43,980 nucleotides of DNA from Bauldia sp. (GTDB taxonomy: Bacteria > Pseudomonadota > Alphaproteobacteria > Rhizobiales > Kaistiaceae). The DNA lies in contig JALHRF010000015.1 in assembly GCA_022841545.1 (NCBI GenBank), positions 1 to 43,980 on the forward strand, read 5' to 3'. A model generated the notes under the pieces. The model did not search any database. It was not told the DNA's origin and was given only the letters and a program-made list of their open reading frames with translations. Position numbers and translations under genes: made by a program. Of the stretch, positions 1 through 7,778 are shown piece after piece. Position 1 is the stretch's first letter. Every line of letters starts with the position of its first letter.

Positions 1-54
1 TGCGGTCGGGACCGAGCTGAGCCATTGCCCCCCGGTGATGGAGGTCCACGTCCT

Positions 55-151
55 TCCTCATCCTGAGAGCGTGTGAGAGACTTGAGGATCTGGATTTGTG
101 TCGTGCGTCCTTCGAGGCCCGGCCTTTTGGCCGGGCACCTCAGCATGAGGA
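55..151. repeat. REP-like intergenic palindromic element
   Basis: An imperfect inverted repeat brackets the element: CCTCATCCTGAG at about 56-67 pairs with CTCAGCATGAGG at about 139-150 with one mismatch. An inner perfect hairpin, CCCGGCC-TTTT-GGCCGGG, lies at 118-135. The combination of a TCCTTCGAG-type arm, a GC hairpin and a CTCAG.ATGAGG arm resembles short intergenic palindromes that are common in rhizobial genomes, which is from memory and not searched. It sits just downstream of kdsA and may also act as its transcription end. No second copy was noticed in this window. Confidence 0.5.
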
Positions 152-172
152 GGTGGATGCAACGAACTGACG

Positions 173-997
173 TCAGCCAGCGATCCGATCGATCGCCATC
201 AGCTGCTCGATCAGCGCCGGCATGTCCGCGATCGGCACCATGTTCGGACCGTCCGACGGGGCGTTGTCCGGGTCCTCGTGCGTTTCGATGAAGACGCCGG
301 CGACGCCGACCGCCACGGCGGCCCGCGCCAGCACCGGCACGAACCGCCGGTCGCCGCCCGACGAGGTCCCCTGCCCGCCCGGCTGCTGCACCGAGTGGGT
401 GGCGTCGAAGATCACCGGCGCCCCCGTCTCCGCCATGATCGGCAGCGCCCGCATGTCCGAGACGAGGGTATTGTAGCCGAAGCTGGCGCCGCGCTCGGTG
501 AGGAGAACGTTCGGGTTGCCGCTCGCGACGAGCTTGTCGACGACGTTCCGCATGTCCCACGGGGCGAGGAACTGGCCCTTCTTGACGTTGACCACCCTGC
601 CCGTCTCCGCGGCGGCGATGAGGAGGTCGGTCTGCCGGCTGAGGAAGGCGGGAATCTGGAGGATGTCGACCACGGCCGCCAGGATCGCGCACTGCTCGCG
701 CTCGTGCACGTCGGTGAGGATCGGCACGCCGAGTTCGCTCCGGAGATCGGCGAAGATGGCGAGCCCCGCCGCGAGCCCCATGCCGCGCTTGCCCTTGAGG
801 CTGGTGCGGTTGGCCTTGTCGAACGAGGTCTTGTAGACGAAGCCGATCCCGAGCGCCGCCGTCATCTCCTTGAGCCGGCCGGCGATCTCGAAGGCGTGCC
901 CGCGCGATTCGAGCTGGCACGGCCCGGCGATGAGGACGAGCGGCAGGTCATTGCCGAACACGGCATTGCCGACGGCGACGTGCGGATTGGGCTTCAT
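173..997 (-). CDS. kdsA: 3-deoxy-8-phosphooctulonate synthase (Kdo-8-P synthase)
   Basis: Cytosolic enzyme that condenses phosphoenolpyruvate with arabinose 5-phosphate to give Kdo 8-phosphate, the first committed step of Kdo synthesis for lipopolysaccharide. The 274 residues are close to the usual 280. Family motifs run in order: IAGPCQLES (about 23-31), [58 protein letters not shown] and [16 protein letters not shown]. Cys27 in GPC matches the metal-binding cysteine of the metal-dependent class (Aquifex type) rather than the Asn of the E. coli enzyme, so metal dependence is predicted. It stands alone; the stop codon lies in the palindrome CTGACGTCAG. The ribosome site before the ATG is weak. 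Confidence 0.97.
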   Translation of the reverse strand: MKPNPHVAVGNAVFGNDLPLVLIAGPCQLESRGHAFEIAGRLKEMTAALGIGFVYKTSFDKANRTSLKGKRGMGLAAGLAIFADLRSELGVPILTDVHEREQCAILAAVVDILQIPAFLSRQTDLLIAAAETGRVVNVKKGQFLAPWDMRNVVDKLVASGNPNVLLTERGASFGYNTLVSDMRALPIMAETGAPVIFDATHSVQQPGGQGTSSGGDRRFVPVLARAAVAVGVAGVFIETHEDPDNAPSDGPNMVPIADMPALIEQLMAIDRIAG

Positions 998-1043
998 GGC
1001 GGCGGACTATAGCGGCTCGCGGTCGCCGCGCCAGCGTCTCGCC

Positions 1044-1916
1044 TCACGCCTCGACGAAGGCGAGCGCCGTCCCGCAAGCCTCGCTCGGCGGCACCACCAG
1101 CCGGCCCATCCGTTCGACGAAGGGAATGCCGTTCCCCTTGAGCCGCACCGCCGCGGCGGCGAGGTCCGTCGTCGCGATGCGGAGGGCGATGAAGTGCGGC
1201 CTGGGCCTTGGGCCAACCTCGACGCCGACCATCGCCTTCGCTGCCACCGGGGTGAGCAGCTCGACCCTGCCGCCGCCGGTGTCGAACGACACCATCAGGC
1301 TGTCGGAGCGCATGTCGTGCTGCCCGATGAAGTGGGTGAAGAAGATGTGGTAGTCGGCCGGGTCGTACGCCGCCATCACGACAGCGTCGATCGCGGTCGC
1401 GCCGTTGGCATGTCGCTGGTACTCCGGCCACCAGAAGCGGTCGGGATTGTGATGCTGGCAGGTGAAGAAGCCGGCATCGGGCATCCGCGCGTCGGAGGTG
1501 AAGGTCACCGAGAACCCGACCTCCAGGTCGTCTCCGTTCGGCGCGCGGGCCAGCCGGGTGAAGCTGACGGGCGCATAGGTCGGCAGGTCGTTTGCCTCGA
1601 AATCGGCGAGGTCGGCGGACGCATCGGCGCTTTGCAGCGCCAGCATCGACGGGCCTTCGCGATGCCGGAGGAAATCCCGGTTGAAGGCGGCGAAGGAATA
1701 GCGGCCCTCGGCGGGCTCGGGGATCACGGCGGGATCGGAGACGGAAAGCAGCTCGATGTAGCTGCCGTGAAGCTGGACCAGAGAATTGGCCGTGCCGAAG
1801 GGGTGGCGGGCAACCGGCGTCAGCGTGAAGCCAAGCCGGCGATAGGTCTCGCGGGCGGCTTCGAGGTCGCGGACGGCGATCACCACGTGGTCGATTGGAC
1901 GGGGTTCGGTCGGCAT
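1044..1916 (-). CDS. VOC (glyoxalase-like) superfamily protein
   Basis: A 290-residue protein that opens with DHVVIAVRDLEAARETY (about residues 9-25) followed by RLGFTLTP and SYIELLSV, the beta-alpha-beta-beta-beta signature of the vicinal-oxygen-chelate fold. The length and the repeated half-domains resemble the glyoxalase-like Pfam family seen in many proteobacterial proteins of about 280-300 residues. The substrate cannot be told from sequence; family members include glyoxalases, dioxygenases and resistance proteins. It is transcribed toward kdsA with about 46 bp between the genes, and its stop is near the kdsA start, so co-transcription is possible. No signal peptide or membrane segment is visible, so it should be cytosolic. 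Confidence 0.8.
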   Translation of the reverse strand: MPTEPRPIDHVVIAVRDLEAARETYRRLGFTLTPVARHPFGTANSLVQLHGSYIELLSVSDPAVIPEPAEGRYSFAAFNRDFLRHREGPSMLALQSADASADLADFEANDLPTYAPVSFTRLARAPNGDDLEVGFSVTFTSDARMPDAGFFTCQHHNPDRFWWPEYQRHANGATAIDAVVMAAYDPADYHIFFTHFIGQHDMRSDSLMVSFDTGGGRVELLTPVAAKAMVGVEVGPRPRPHFIALRIATTDLAAAAVRLKGNGIPFVERMGRLVVPPSEACGTALAFVEA

Positions 1917-2044
1917 CGCCTGATTCTTCGATGAGCGCCCGGCAAGGCCTGACCTTGCGCATCCATGCCGGGACCTGGAGAGATTCTAGTCAGGCGTTAC
2001 CGGGATAGCGCAACGCGGCGCGGTGCGCCACAACACCGGCCCCG

Positions 2045-3055
2045 CTACCCTCCGGCAAAGGCAGCGCAGGATCTCCGCACGACCAGTTCCGGCGCGAACA
2101 GGTGCTCGGCGGCGTCGCCCTCGTCGCCATCGAGCCGTTCCACCAGCCGCTGGAACGCGGCCGACGCCATCCCGGCAATGGGCTGCCGCACCACGGTCAG
2201 GGCCGGCTGGAAGGCCGGCGCCCAAGGGAAATCGTCGATGCTGCAGACCGACATGTCCCGAGGCACGCTCACGCCTTCGTCCGCCAGCGTGCGCATGACG
2301 CCGATCAGCATCAGGTTGTTGGCCACGAACAGAGCGGTCGGCCGGGGCGAAACCCCAAGCAGCCGGCGGCAAGTCGCAAAGGCGTCCTCGAGGCGGAAAT
2401 TGCCATGGCCCACCAGCTCCGGGGCAGGCTCGACATCCTGCCGGGCGAGCGCCTCGCGATAGCCGGCAAAGCGTTCCCGGCTGACATGCTGGTGCGGGAT
2501 GCCCGCGACCACGCCGATCCGACGGTGTCCCAGCGCGAGGAGATGGGACACGGCCAGGTCGGCCGCGCGGCGGTTGTCGAGGGCGAACGCGTCGACGCCG
2601 AGGGCCGGCGAGGCATTGTCGACGACGACGATCCGCATCCGCCCGCGCGACAGGCGGCCGTCGCGGTAGTCGTCCTCGCCGCCGGCCGGGCAAAGAATCG
2701 TCCCGGCCGCCTGGTGCGAGCGCATCAGCCGGAGGAGGTCCGCCTCGCGTTCCACATCATGGTCGCTGATCCCGAGCAGCACCGAATATCCGGCGTTCCG
2801 GGCATCGTTCTGGATGCACTCGACGAGTTCGGTGAAGAACGGGTTGGTGACGTCGGAGACGATCAGCCCGATCAGCGACGAGGTCCCCTGCTTCAGGCCG
2901 CGCGCCATCGAGTTCCGCTCGTAGCCCAGCCGCTCGACCGACCGGTTGACCCGCTCCCGGAGGTCGGCGCTGACATTGGCCGAACCCGAGAGGGTGGCGG
3001 AGACGGTATAGATGCTGACGCCGGCGTCCCGCGCCACGTCCTTCATCGTCGCCAC
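2045..3055 (-). CDS. LacI family transcriptional regulator
   Basis: A 336-residue DNA-binding repressor. Residues 1-60 form the LacI helix-turn-helix and hinge: MKDVARDAGVSIYTVSATLS, then NVSADLRERV and NSMARGLKQG. The periplasmic-binding-protein-like sensor domain follows (LIGLIVSDVTNPFFTELVE, then DNRRAADLAVSHLLALGHRRIG and DMSVCSIDDF). The GTG start at 3055 is chosen because GGAGG lies about 9 bases upstream; an ATG at 3046 is the alternative. The gene follows the dioxygenase gene on the same strand after about 24 bp, so the two are probably one operon. The likely target is the palindrome at 3979-4004, which would make the repressor autoregulatory. The ligand is unknown, probably a sugar or small carbon compound handled by the neighbours. 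Confidence 0.93.
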   Translation of the reverse strand: MATMKDVARDAGVSIYTVSATLSGSANVSADLRERVNRSVERLGYERNSMARGLKQGTSSLIGLIVSDVTNPFFTELVECIQNDARNAGYSVLLGISDHDVEREADLLRLMRSHQAAGTILCPAGGEDDYRDGRLSRGRMRIVVVDNASPALGVDAFALDNRRAADLAVSHLLALGHRRIGVVAGIPHQHVSRERFAGYREALARQDVEPAPELVGHGNFRLEDAFATCRRLLGVSPRPTALFVANNLMLIGVMRTLADEGVSVPRDMSVCSIDDFPWAPAFQPALTVVRQPIAGMASAAFQRLVERLDGDEGDAAEHLFAPELVVRRSCAAFAGG

Positions 3056-3079
3056 GGCCGCCGCCTCCGCCGGGGCTGC

Positions 3080-3955
3080 TCAGTTCCACCAGCCCTTGTG
3101 GTCCTTCTTCGGCTGGCGGAGCACGCCGTCGCCGTCCTTCGGCGGCTCGATCTCGAGCAGATAGCGCTGCACCGGGCTCATGCGGGCATAGAGTTCCGGG
3201 GTGAGGTAGTCGAGCTGGAGGAGCTGCTGTGGCAGGTCGCGGCGGGTGTAGGTCAGGTGCAGCATGCGGCGCGGCGCGTCGGTCTTCTTCAATGTCCCGG
3301 CGTGCCACATCGACGAATTGCAGATGATCGCCGAACCGGCGGGCGCCTCGACCAGCACCTCCCCCGGATAGGGCGCGCCGAGGTCCTTCGGCACCCGCGC
3401 CTCGTCCTCCGGCGAGAGCGGCGCGGGCTCCCAGTCGCCGATATTGACGTAAGGCACGTTGATCGGCGCCCAGCGATGCGACCCAGGCACCACCCGCGTC
3501 GGGCCGTTGTCGAGGGTCATGTCATCGAACATGATCATCGAGTTGATGACCCACCAGTCGTCGTCGAATTTCTTCGGCACGTCGACATGGAGGTCCTGAT
3601 GGCCGTAGCCCTTTACCGGATCGCGGAGATTGGCGCCGTGCACCTTGATCTCGCCAAGCGCATAGGCCGACGCGGCCAGCACCTCCGGAATCCAGAGGCA
3701 TTTGTCGAACGCGTCGGTCTTGTTGAAGATGTTGGAGATGCGGCGCGCGCCCGGCTCGACATGCACCTCGTGGCCGCCCTGGTCCTGCTCCGCCGCGTGG
3801 ATGCGCTCGAAGGCCTCGCGCATGCGGGCGCAATCCTCGGCGGTGAGCGCATTCTCGACGATGAAGAAGCCCTGCTCGTCGAGCGCCGTCTTCTGCGCCT
3901 CGGAGAGCGTCGACGGCGTGACGCCGAGCTCGCGGATAGCCTGCTTGGTGTACAC
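3080..3955 (-). CDS. Phytanoyl-CoA dioxygenase (PhyH) family oxygenase
   Basis: A 291-residue protein with the layout of Fe(II)/2-oxoglutarate oxygenases of the PhyH family. The segment after TALDEQGFFIVENALT (about residues 24-39) matches the family N-terminus. The iron ligands are probably the His and Asp of QDLHVDVP and the His of SSMWHAGTLKK; the Arg of PRRMLHLTYTRRD could bind 2-oxoglutarate. The start is GTG at 3955, preceded by GGGAGG. It leads a probable two-gene operon with the LacI gene and sits 23 bases behind the palindromic operator, so repression by that LacI protein is the simplest model. The substrate is unknown; relatives hydroxylate fatty acyl-CoAs, ectoine and secondary metabolites. 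Confidence 0.88.
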   Translation of the reverse strand: MYTKQAIRELGVTPSTLSEAQKTALDEQGFFIVENALTAEDCARMREAFERIHAAEQDQGGHEVHVEPGARRISNIFNKTDAFDKCLWIPEVLAASAYALGEIKVHGANLRDPVKGYGHQDLHVDVPKKFDDDWWVINSMIMFDDMTLDNGPTRVVPGSHRWAPINVPYVNIGDWEPAPLSPEDEARVPKDLGAPYPGEVLVEAPAGSAIICNSSMWHAGTLKKTDAPRRMLHLTYTRRDLPQQLLQLDYLTPELYARMSPVQRYLLEIEPPKDGDGVLRQPKKDHKGWWN

Positions 3956-3978
3956 GATAGTCCTCCCGTCATTCTCCT

Positions 3979-4004
3979 CATAAACGTTTAGCTAAACGTT
4001 TATG
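3979..4004. promoter_or_regulatory. Perfect 26-bp palindrome, probable LacI-family operator
   Basis: Two copies of TAAACGTTTA (3981-3990 and 3993-4002) flank a central GC, and the symmetry extends by CA/TG on each side. Each AAACGTTT has the central CG typical of LacI-family operators. The element is strikingly AT-rich for this genome and lies 24 bases upstream of the dioxygenase start, downstream of the hydrolase stop. Its position matches an operator controlling the dioxygenase-LacI operon. Confidence 0.85.
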
Positions 4005-4043
4005 CCGACGCAAGAACCGGTGGAGCTCACGCTGGGCCCTGGA

Positions 4044-4928
4044 TCAGCCGCTATGGCGATCGAGAAAATCCCCGAGAACGGTGAAATACGCGTCCGGCTC
4101 CTCCCAGAACGGCACGTGGGAAGAATTGGGGAAGACGTGGATGCTGCTGTTCGGGAGCGCCCGGTGGATCATGCCGGAGCAGGCCGGCGTCAGCTCATCA
4201 TGCAGCCCGCAGAGCACCAGCGCCGGCTGCGTGATGCGGTGAAGGTCGGGCACCCGGTTCCAGTCCTTGATGCTGCCGACATAGACGAATTCGTTCGGGC
4301 CCTGGATCGCCCGGTAGGGCCCCATGTTCCAGTCGTCGAGGGAGGCCTTCAACGCGTCCGGCCAGACCTGGAGACGGCAGACATGGCGGTAGTTGAGGAT
4401 GTCGATCGCCCCCTTGTATTCGGGATGGTCGAGGCTGCCCTCGGCCTCGTGCCGCTGCATCATCGCCACCGTCTCTGGGCCGAGCGCGCCGCGCAGCCGC
4501 TCCAGCTCCGTGATCAGGTGCGGGATGTTCGCCGACCCGTCGGCCAGGATCAGCGTCTTGAAGGCCCCCGGATAGGTGAGCGCATATTCGGTGCCAAGCC
4601 ACGTGCCCCAAGATTGCCCAAGCAAATGGACGATCCCGAGCCCGAGGGCGTTCCGGACGATCTCCACTTCCTCGACGTAGCGTTCCAGCGTCCAGAGACT
4701 GTCGTCGTCGGGCCGATCCGACGCCCCGCAGCCGAGCTGATCGAAGCACACGACCCGGTACTTGTCGCCGGCGAGACGCGAATGGGCGTCGCGCACGTAG
4801 TCGCATGGGAGCCCCGGACCGCCGTTCAGGCAGAACAGCACTTCCTTGCCCGTGCCGAAGGAATACGTCTCGACCTCGTAGCCGTGGACCGCAACGCGCC
4901 TGGTCTCGTCCGCCTGCCGATAGGCCAT
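4044..4928 (-). CDS. Alpha/beta hydrolase, proline iminopeptidase-like
   Basis: A hydrolase of about 294 residues, probably cytosolic. GGPGLPCDYV (oxyanion-loop HGGPG-like motif) and DQLGCGASD are typical of the proline iminopeptidase subgroup. The nucleophile elbow is GQSWGTWLG, a likely acid is the Asp of LCGLHDELTP, and the catalytic His is in NSSHVPFWEE. The preferred ATG at 4928 is preceded by AAAAGGGGG; an upstream in-frame ATG at 4967 adds 13 residues but has no clear ribosome site. The gene lies upstream of the operator and dioxygenase on the same strand. It may release amino acids or hydrolyse an ester or amide in the same pathway; the true substrate is not visible. Confidence 0.88.
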   Translation of the reverse strand: MAYRQADETRRVAVHGYEVETYSFGTGKEVLFCLNGGPGLPCDYVRDAHSRLAGDKYRVVCFDQLGCGASDRPDDDSLWTLERYVEEVEIVRNALGLGIVHLLGQSWGTWLGTEYALTYPGAFKTLILADGSANIPHLITELERLRGALGPETVAMMQRHEAEGSLDHPEYKGAIDILNYRHVCRLQVWPDALKASLDDWNMGPYRAIQGPNEFVYVGSIKDWNRVPDLHRITQPALVLCGLHDELTPACSGMIHRALPNSSIHVFPNSSHVPFWEEPDAYFTVLGDFLDRHSG

Positions 4929-5069
4929 CCTGAACCCCCTTTTCTTCCTCGCTGTCCCGGACATCATCCACGCACTGCGGCGTTGGCGAAAGCCCCCGTG
5001 TCGGACCTATGCCACGGATCGAGTCGGAGGGGCGTGCTGGAAGCGGCATGGTCGCACGGCGCCGATGCC

Positions 5070-5345
5070 TCAGAGTTCGGCTTCCAGCGCCTCAAAGGAA
5101 TCGCGCAGCAGCTCGACGACGGGGCGTTTACCGCCTTCACGACTCAACGCGTCGAACGCGAGCCGCATCGCGCCGACGGCCAGCATCGCGACGAGCCTCA
5201 GGCCCATTTCGCGCCCGGGTTCCGGCCATCGCTCGCGCAAGGCGACGCAAGCCTTGGACACGTCGGTGGCAGCGCGCCTTTGGGACGTTTCGGAGGCGCT
5301 CGCCAGGGGTCGCTTCCAGCTATGCCGCGGCCGGCAAGCGGCCAC
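5070..5345 (-). pseudogene. Truncated TetR/AcrR regulator, C-terminal relic
   Basis: An open frame of 91 codons resembles only the C-terminal ligand-binding half of TetR/AcrR regulators: REMGLRLVAMLAVGAMRLA followed by ELLRDSFEALEAEL. No N-terminal helix-turn-helix is found upstream on this strand; the sequence ahead runs into the region before trkH. Without the DNA-binding domain it cannot work as a normal regulator, so it is read as a decayed gene. A real small protein is possible but less likely. The TetR resemblance is by pattern only. Confidence 0.5.
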
Positions 5346-5437
5346 CCGCGCCCGGCGGAACGAGGCTGTGATACCGGCCCCCCCGATGCTAAGAGTCCCC
5401 TGCCGCGGTGGATCGCGGGGAATCGGCGGGGTAAGGC

Positions 5438-6886
5438 TTGCTTCCCAAAGTCTGGCCGGCTGTGCTGGCCCTCGGGTGGATATGCCTCGCCGTCGGGGCA
5501 GCGCAGGGCGTCATGGCCTTGTTCTCCCTTGCCGTGGGCGACGGCATGGCGGAAGTGTTCGGGGCGACGTGCGCCATCACCATCGTCTTCGGCGGGGCCT
5601 GTGTGCTGATCACCAGCGGACGCAGCTTCGAGCTGCGTTTCCGCGACGCTGCCCTGCTCACCGTGATCTCATGGTTTGTGGTTCCCGCATTTGCGGCCCT
5701 GCCCCTCCTCGCCGAGCCCATCGATCTGTCGGTCGTCGACGCCTATTTCGAAGCCGTATCGGGGATCACGACCACCGGCTCGACGGTCATGACCGGACTT
5801 GACGACGCCCCACCCTCAATCCTTCTGTGGCGATCAACCGGCCAATGGATCGGCGGCATCGGCATCATCGGCCTCGCCATCGTCATCCTGCCCTTTCTCA
5901 AGGTCGGCGGGATGCAGCTCTTTCGACTCGAGTCGTCCGACCGATCCGAGAAAGGCATGCCCCGCACGCGGGAGATTGCGAGCGCCGTCGGCCGGATTTA
6001 CGTGGCCCTGACGCTCGCCTGCTTCATGACCTACTGGCTCCTCGGCATGAGCGCCTTCGACGCGCTCAACCACGCGCTGACGACGCTTCCGACGGCCGGC
6101 TACTCCACCCACGACAGTTCGTTCGGCTACTTCGACAGTCCATCGCTGGAGTGGGCTGGAACCGTGTTCATGATTTCCGGGGCCATTCCATTCCTGGCCT
6201 ACCTCCAGTTCGCACGGCGCGGCTCCCTGTGGGATCGGATCGAGCCGCAAATCCCCACCTTCATCGCCGTCCTTGTCGTGACGACCCTCGTGTTCGCAGC
6301 CTGGCTGACCATTGCCCAGGGAGTCGACTTCGGCACCGCTTTGACCAAGACCGCGTTCAACACCACTTCTATCGTGACGACGACAGGTTACGCCTCGATC
6401 AACTATCTGCAGTGGGGTGCCTTCGCGGCTGCCTGGTTCTTCATGCTCGGCTTCGTCGGCGGATGCGCCGGCTCGACGGCGGGCGGTCCCAAGATCTTCC
6501 GTCACCAGGTGATGTTCCGGCTGATCGGCCAACACACTCGGAAGACCATCCATCCGCACGCGATCGTGCCTCTGCGCTACGGCAGGCGCGGCCTTTCCGA
6601 CGAACAGATCTGGTCGGTGTGCGCCTTCGCCTTCATGTACTTCGCGGCTTTCGTCGTGATCGCGATCCTTCTCGCCCTCATCGGGCTCGACCTCACGACC
6701 GCCATCTCGGGCGCCGCCACCGCCATCGGGAACGTCGGCCCCGGTGTTGGCCCGATCATCGGGCCGGCGGGCAACTTCTCTTCGCTCCCGGATGCCGCGA
6801 AATTGATCCTGGCCGTTGCGATGATCATGGGACGGTTGGAGATTCTATCAATCCTCATCCTCCTGATGCCGAGCTTCTATCGGTAG
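5438..6886 (+). CDS. TrkH/KtrB family potassium uptake protein
   Basis: A 482-residue inner-membrane potassium translocation subunit. It shows the four-fold M-P-M repeat with selectivity-filter segments: TTTGSTV (about 110), LPTAGYST (about 217), TTGYAS (about 315) and GNVGPG (about 431). Highly hydrophobic segments alternate with these loops. The length fits TrkH (about 480). Transport usually needs the cytosolic NAD-binding partner TrkA, which is not in this window. The start is taken as TTG at 5438 because GGCGGGGTAAGG precedes it. It converges on the Crp/Fnr gene across a hairpin at 6888-6918. Confidence 0.93.
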   Translation: MLPKVWPAVLALGWICLAVGAAQGVMALFSLAVGDGMAEVFGATCAITIVFGGACVLITSGRSFELRFRDAALLTVISWFVVPAFAALPLLAEPIDLSVVDAYFEAVSGITTTGSTVMTGLDDAPPSILLWRSTGQWIGGIGIIGLAIVILPFLKVGGMQLFRLESSDRSEKGMPRTREIASAVGRIYVALTLACFMTYWLLGMSAFDALNHALTTLPTAGYSTHDSSFGYFDSPSLEWAGTVFMISGAIPFLAYLQFARRGSLWDRIEPQIPTFIAVLVVTTLVFAAWLTIAQGVDFGTALTKTAFNTTSIVTTTGYASINYLQWGAFAAAWFFMLGFVGGCAGSTAGGPKIFRHQVMFRLIGQHTRKTIHPHAIVPLRYGRRGLSDEQIWSVCAFAFMYFAAFVVIAILLALIGLDLTTAISGAATAIGNVGPGVGPIIGPAGNFSSLPDAAKLILAVAMIMGRLEILSILILLMPSFYR

Positions 6887-6887
6887 C

Positions 6888-6918
6888 GTGACCGTCCACG
6901 CGCTGTGAAGCCGGTCAC
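6888..6918. terminator. Hairpin between convergent genes
   Basis: GTGACCG at 6888-6894 pairs perfectly with CGGTCAC at 6912-6918, immediately after the trkH stop and before the end of the convergent Crp/Fnr gene. There is no strong T run, so Rho-independent termination is plausible but not certain. Confidence 0.45.
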
Positions 6919-6951
6919 CTCCCGGAAGCCTTTAAGCTTAGAACGACTTCG

Positions 6952-7674
6952 TCAAGTCTCCCCGTCACCATAGGCGAAAGCTGCGAGTGCTTCTGCATCC
7001 AACAGCCGTATCCGGTTGTATCCGCAGCCAATCCAGCCCGCCGCCTCGAACCGAGCAAGCTTCCGCCCCACATGGTGACGCGAGAGGTTGGCCATTTCGC
7101 CGAGTTGCTGGTGGGTCATCCAGAAGCCCGTCGGGTCGTCCGGCACGACCTCTCCCGTCCCCAGGACCCGGAACAGCACAGCCGCCAGACGTCTACCGGC
7201 ATCCGGCGTCAGCAAATCGCGCGCGATCCACGAGCCCAGGCGATTCCCGAGTTCAGCGAGCTGTCCCACGCGCACGGCGACATCGGAATCCGTCTGCATC
7301 AGCGGTGCAAGTCGAGTTCGCGAAACAAACAGAAGCCTAGTGGGCTCCATAGCTCGGTATGTCAGTTCACGGGGTCCGCCGTGCAGCACGGCCTTGATCC
7401 CGAACCACTCGCCGGCACGCATGACGTGGCCCAGGAGTGGGGTCTGGCGCCTGTGACCGCCCTCGACGCCGATCGCGCCCGCTACAATCCCATAGATGCC
7501 GTTGGATGCATCGTCTCTCCGAAACACGGTTGTTCCCGGTCGCACCTCGAACGGCACGGCTCCGTCAATCATCAACGACCGGAACGCGGCCGGATGCTCG
7601 GACAGCCAACCACGGGCCGCGAAGACGGCGTCCAGATCGGTTGGTGGATTGCGACGCGCTTCCAACTCAGACAT
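6952..7674 (-). CDS. Crp/Fnr family transcriptional regulator
   Basis: A 240-residue regulator. Residues about 35-140 form a cyclic-nucleotide-binding-like beta-roll (FRRDDASNGIYGIVAGAIGV, then HVMRAGEWFGI). The C-terminal winged helix contains MTHQQLGEMANLSRHHVGRK, which matches the Crp recognition-helix region. There is no Cys cluster for an Fnr-type iron-sulphur centre, so oxygen sensing by that route is unlikely; the effector is unknown. It is divergent from the Ntn hydrolase gene at 7779, and a 19-bp palindrome at 7707-7725 lies between them, suggesting autoregulation plus control of the hydrolase. The related group is common in alphaproteobacteria next to stress or detoxification genes. 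Confidence 0.9.
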   Translation of the reverse strand: MSELEARRNPPTDLDAVFAARGWLSEHPAAFRSLMIDGAVPFEVRPGTTVFRRDDASNGIYGIVAGAIGVEGGHRRQTPLLGHVMRAGEWFGIKAVLHGGPRELTYRAMEPTRLLFVSRTRLAPLMQTDSDVAVRVGQLAELGNRLGSWIARDLLTPDAGRRLAAVLFRVLGTGEVVPDDPTGFWMTHQQLGEMANLSRHHVGRKLARFEAAGWIGCGYNRIRLLDAEALAAFAYGDGET

Positions 7675-7706
7675 CGGAATTCAATACAAGCCCAACTGAG
7701 TTGAGA

Positions 7707-7725
7707 ATGTTGCTTCGCGCAACAT
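7707..7725. promoter_or_regulatory. Palindrome, probable Crp/Fnr-type operator
   Basis: ATGTTGC and GCAACAT form perfect 7-bp arms around TTCGC. The spacing and TTGC/GCAA arms resemble Crp/Fnr-family dyads. It lies 33 bases upstream of the Crp/Fnr start and 54 bases upstream of the divergent hydrolase start. A second small palindrome, CAACTGAGTTG, is at 7693-7703. Confidence 0.65.
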
Positions 7726-7778
7726 CCTTCGGGCCGGATTGTGTCAAAAGGGCGTACTAGCGAACCGGAGCACGATAC

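Noticed and set aside
2102-3991. A 629-codon open frame antisense to the LacI and dioxygenase genes
   Set aside because: Both minus-strand genes have clear family motifs, so this frame is a codon-bias artefact.
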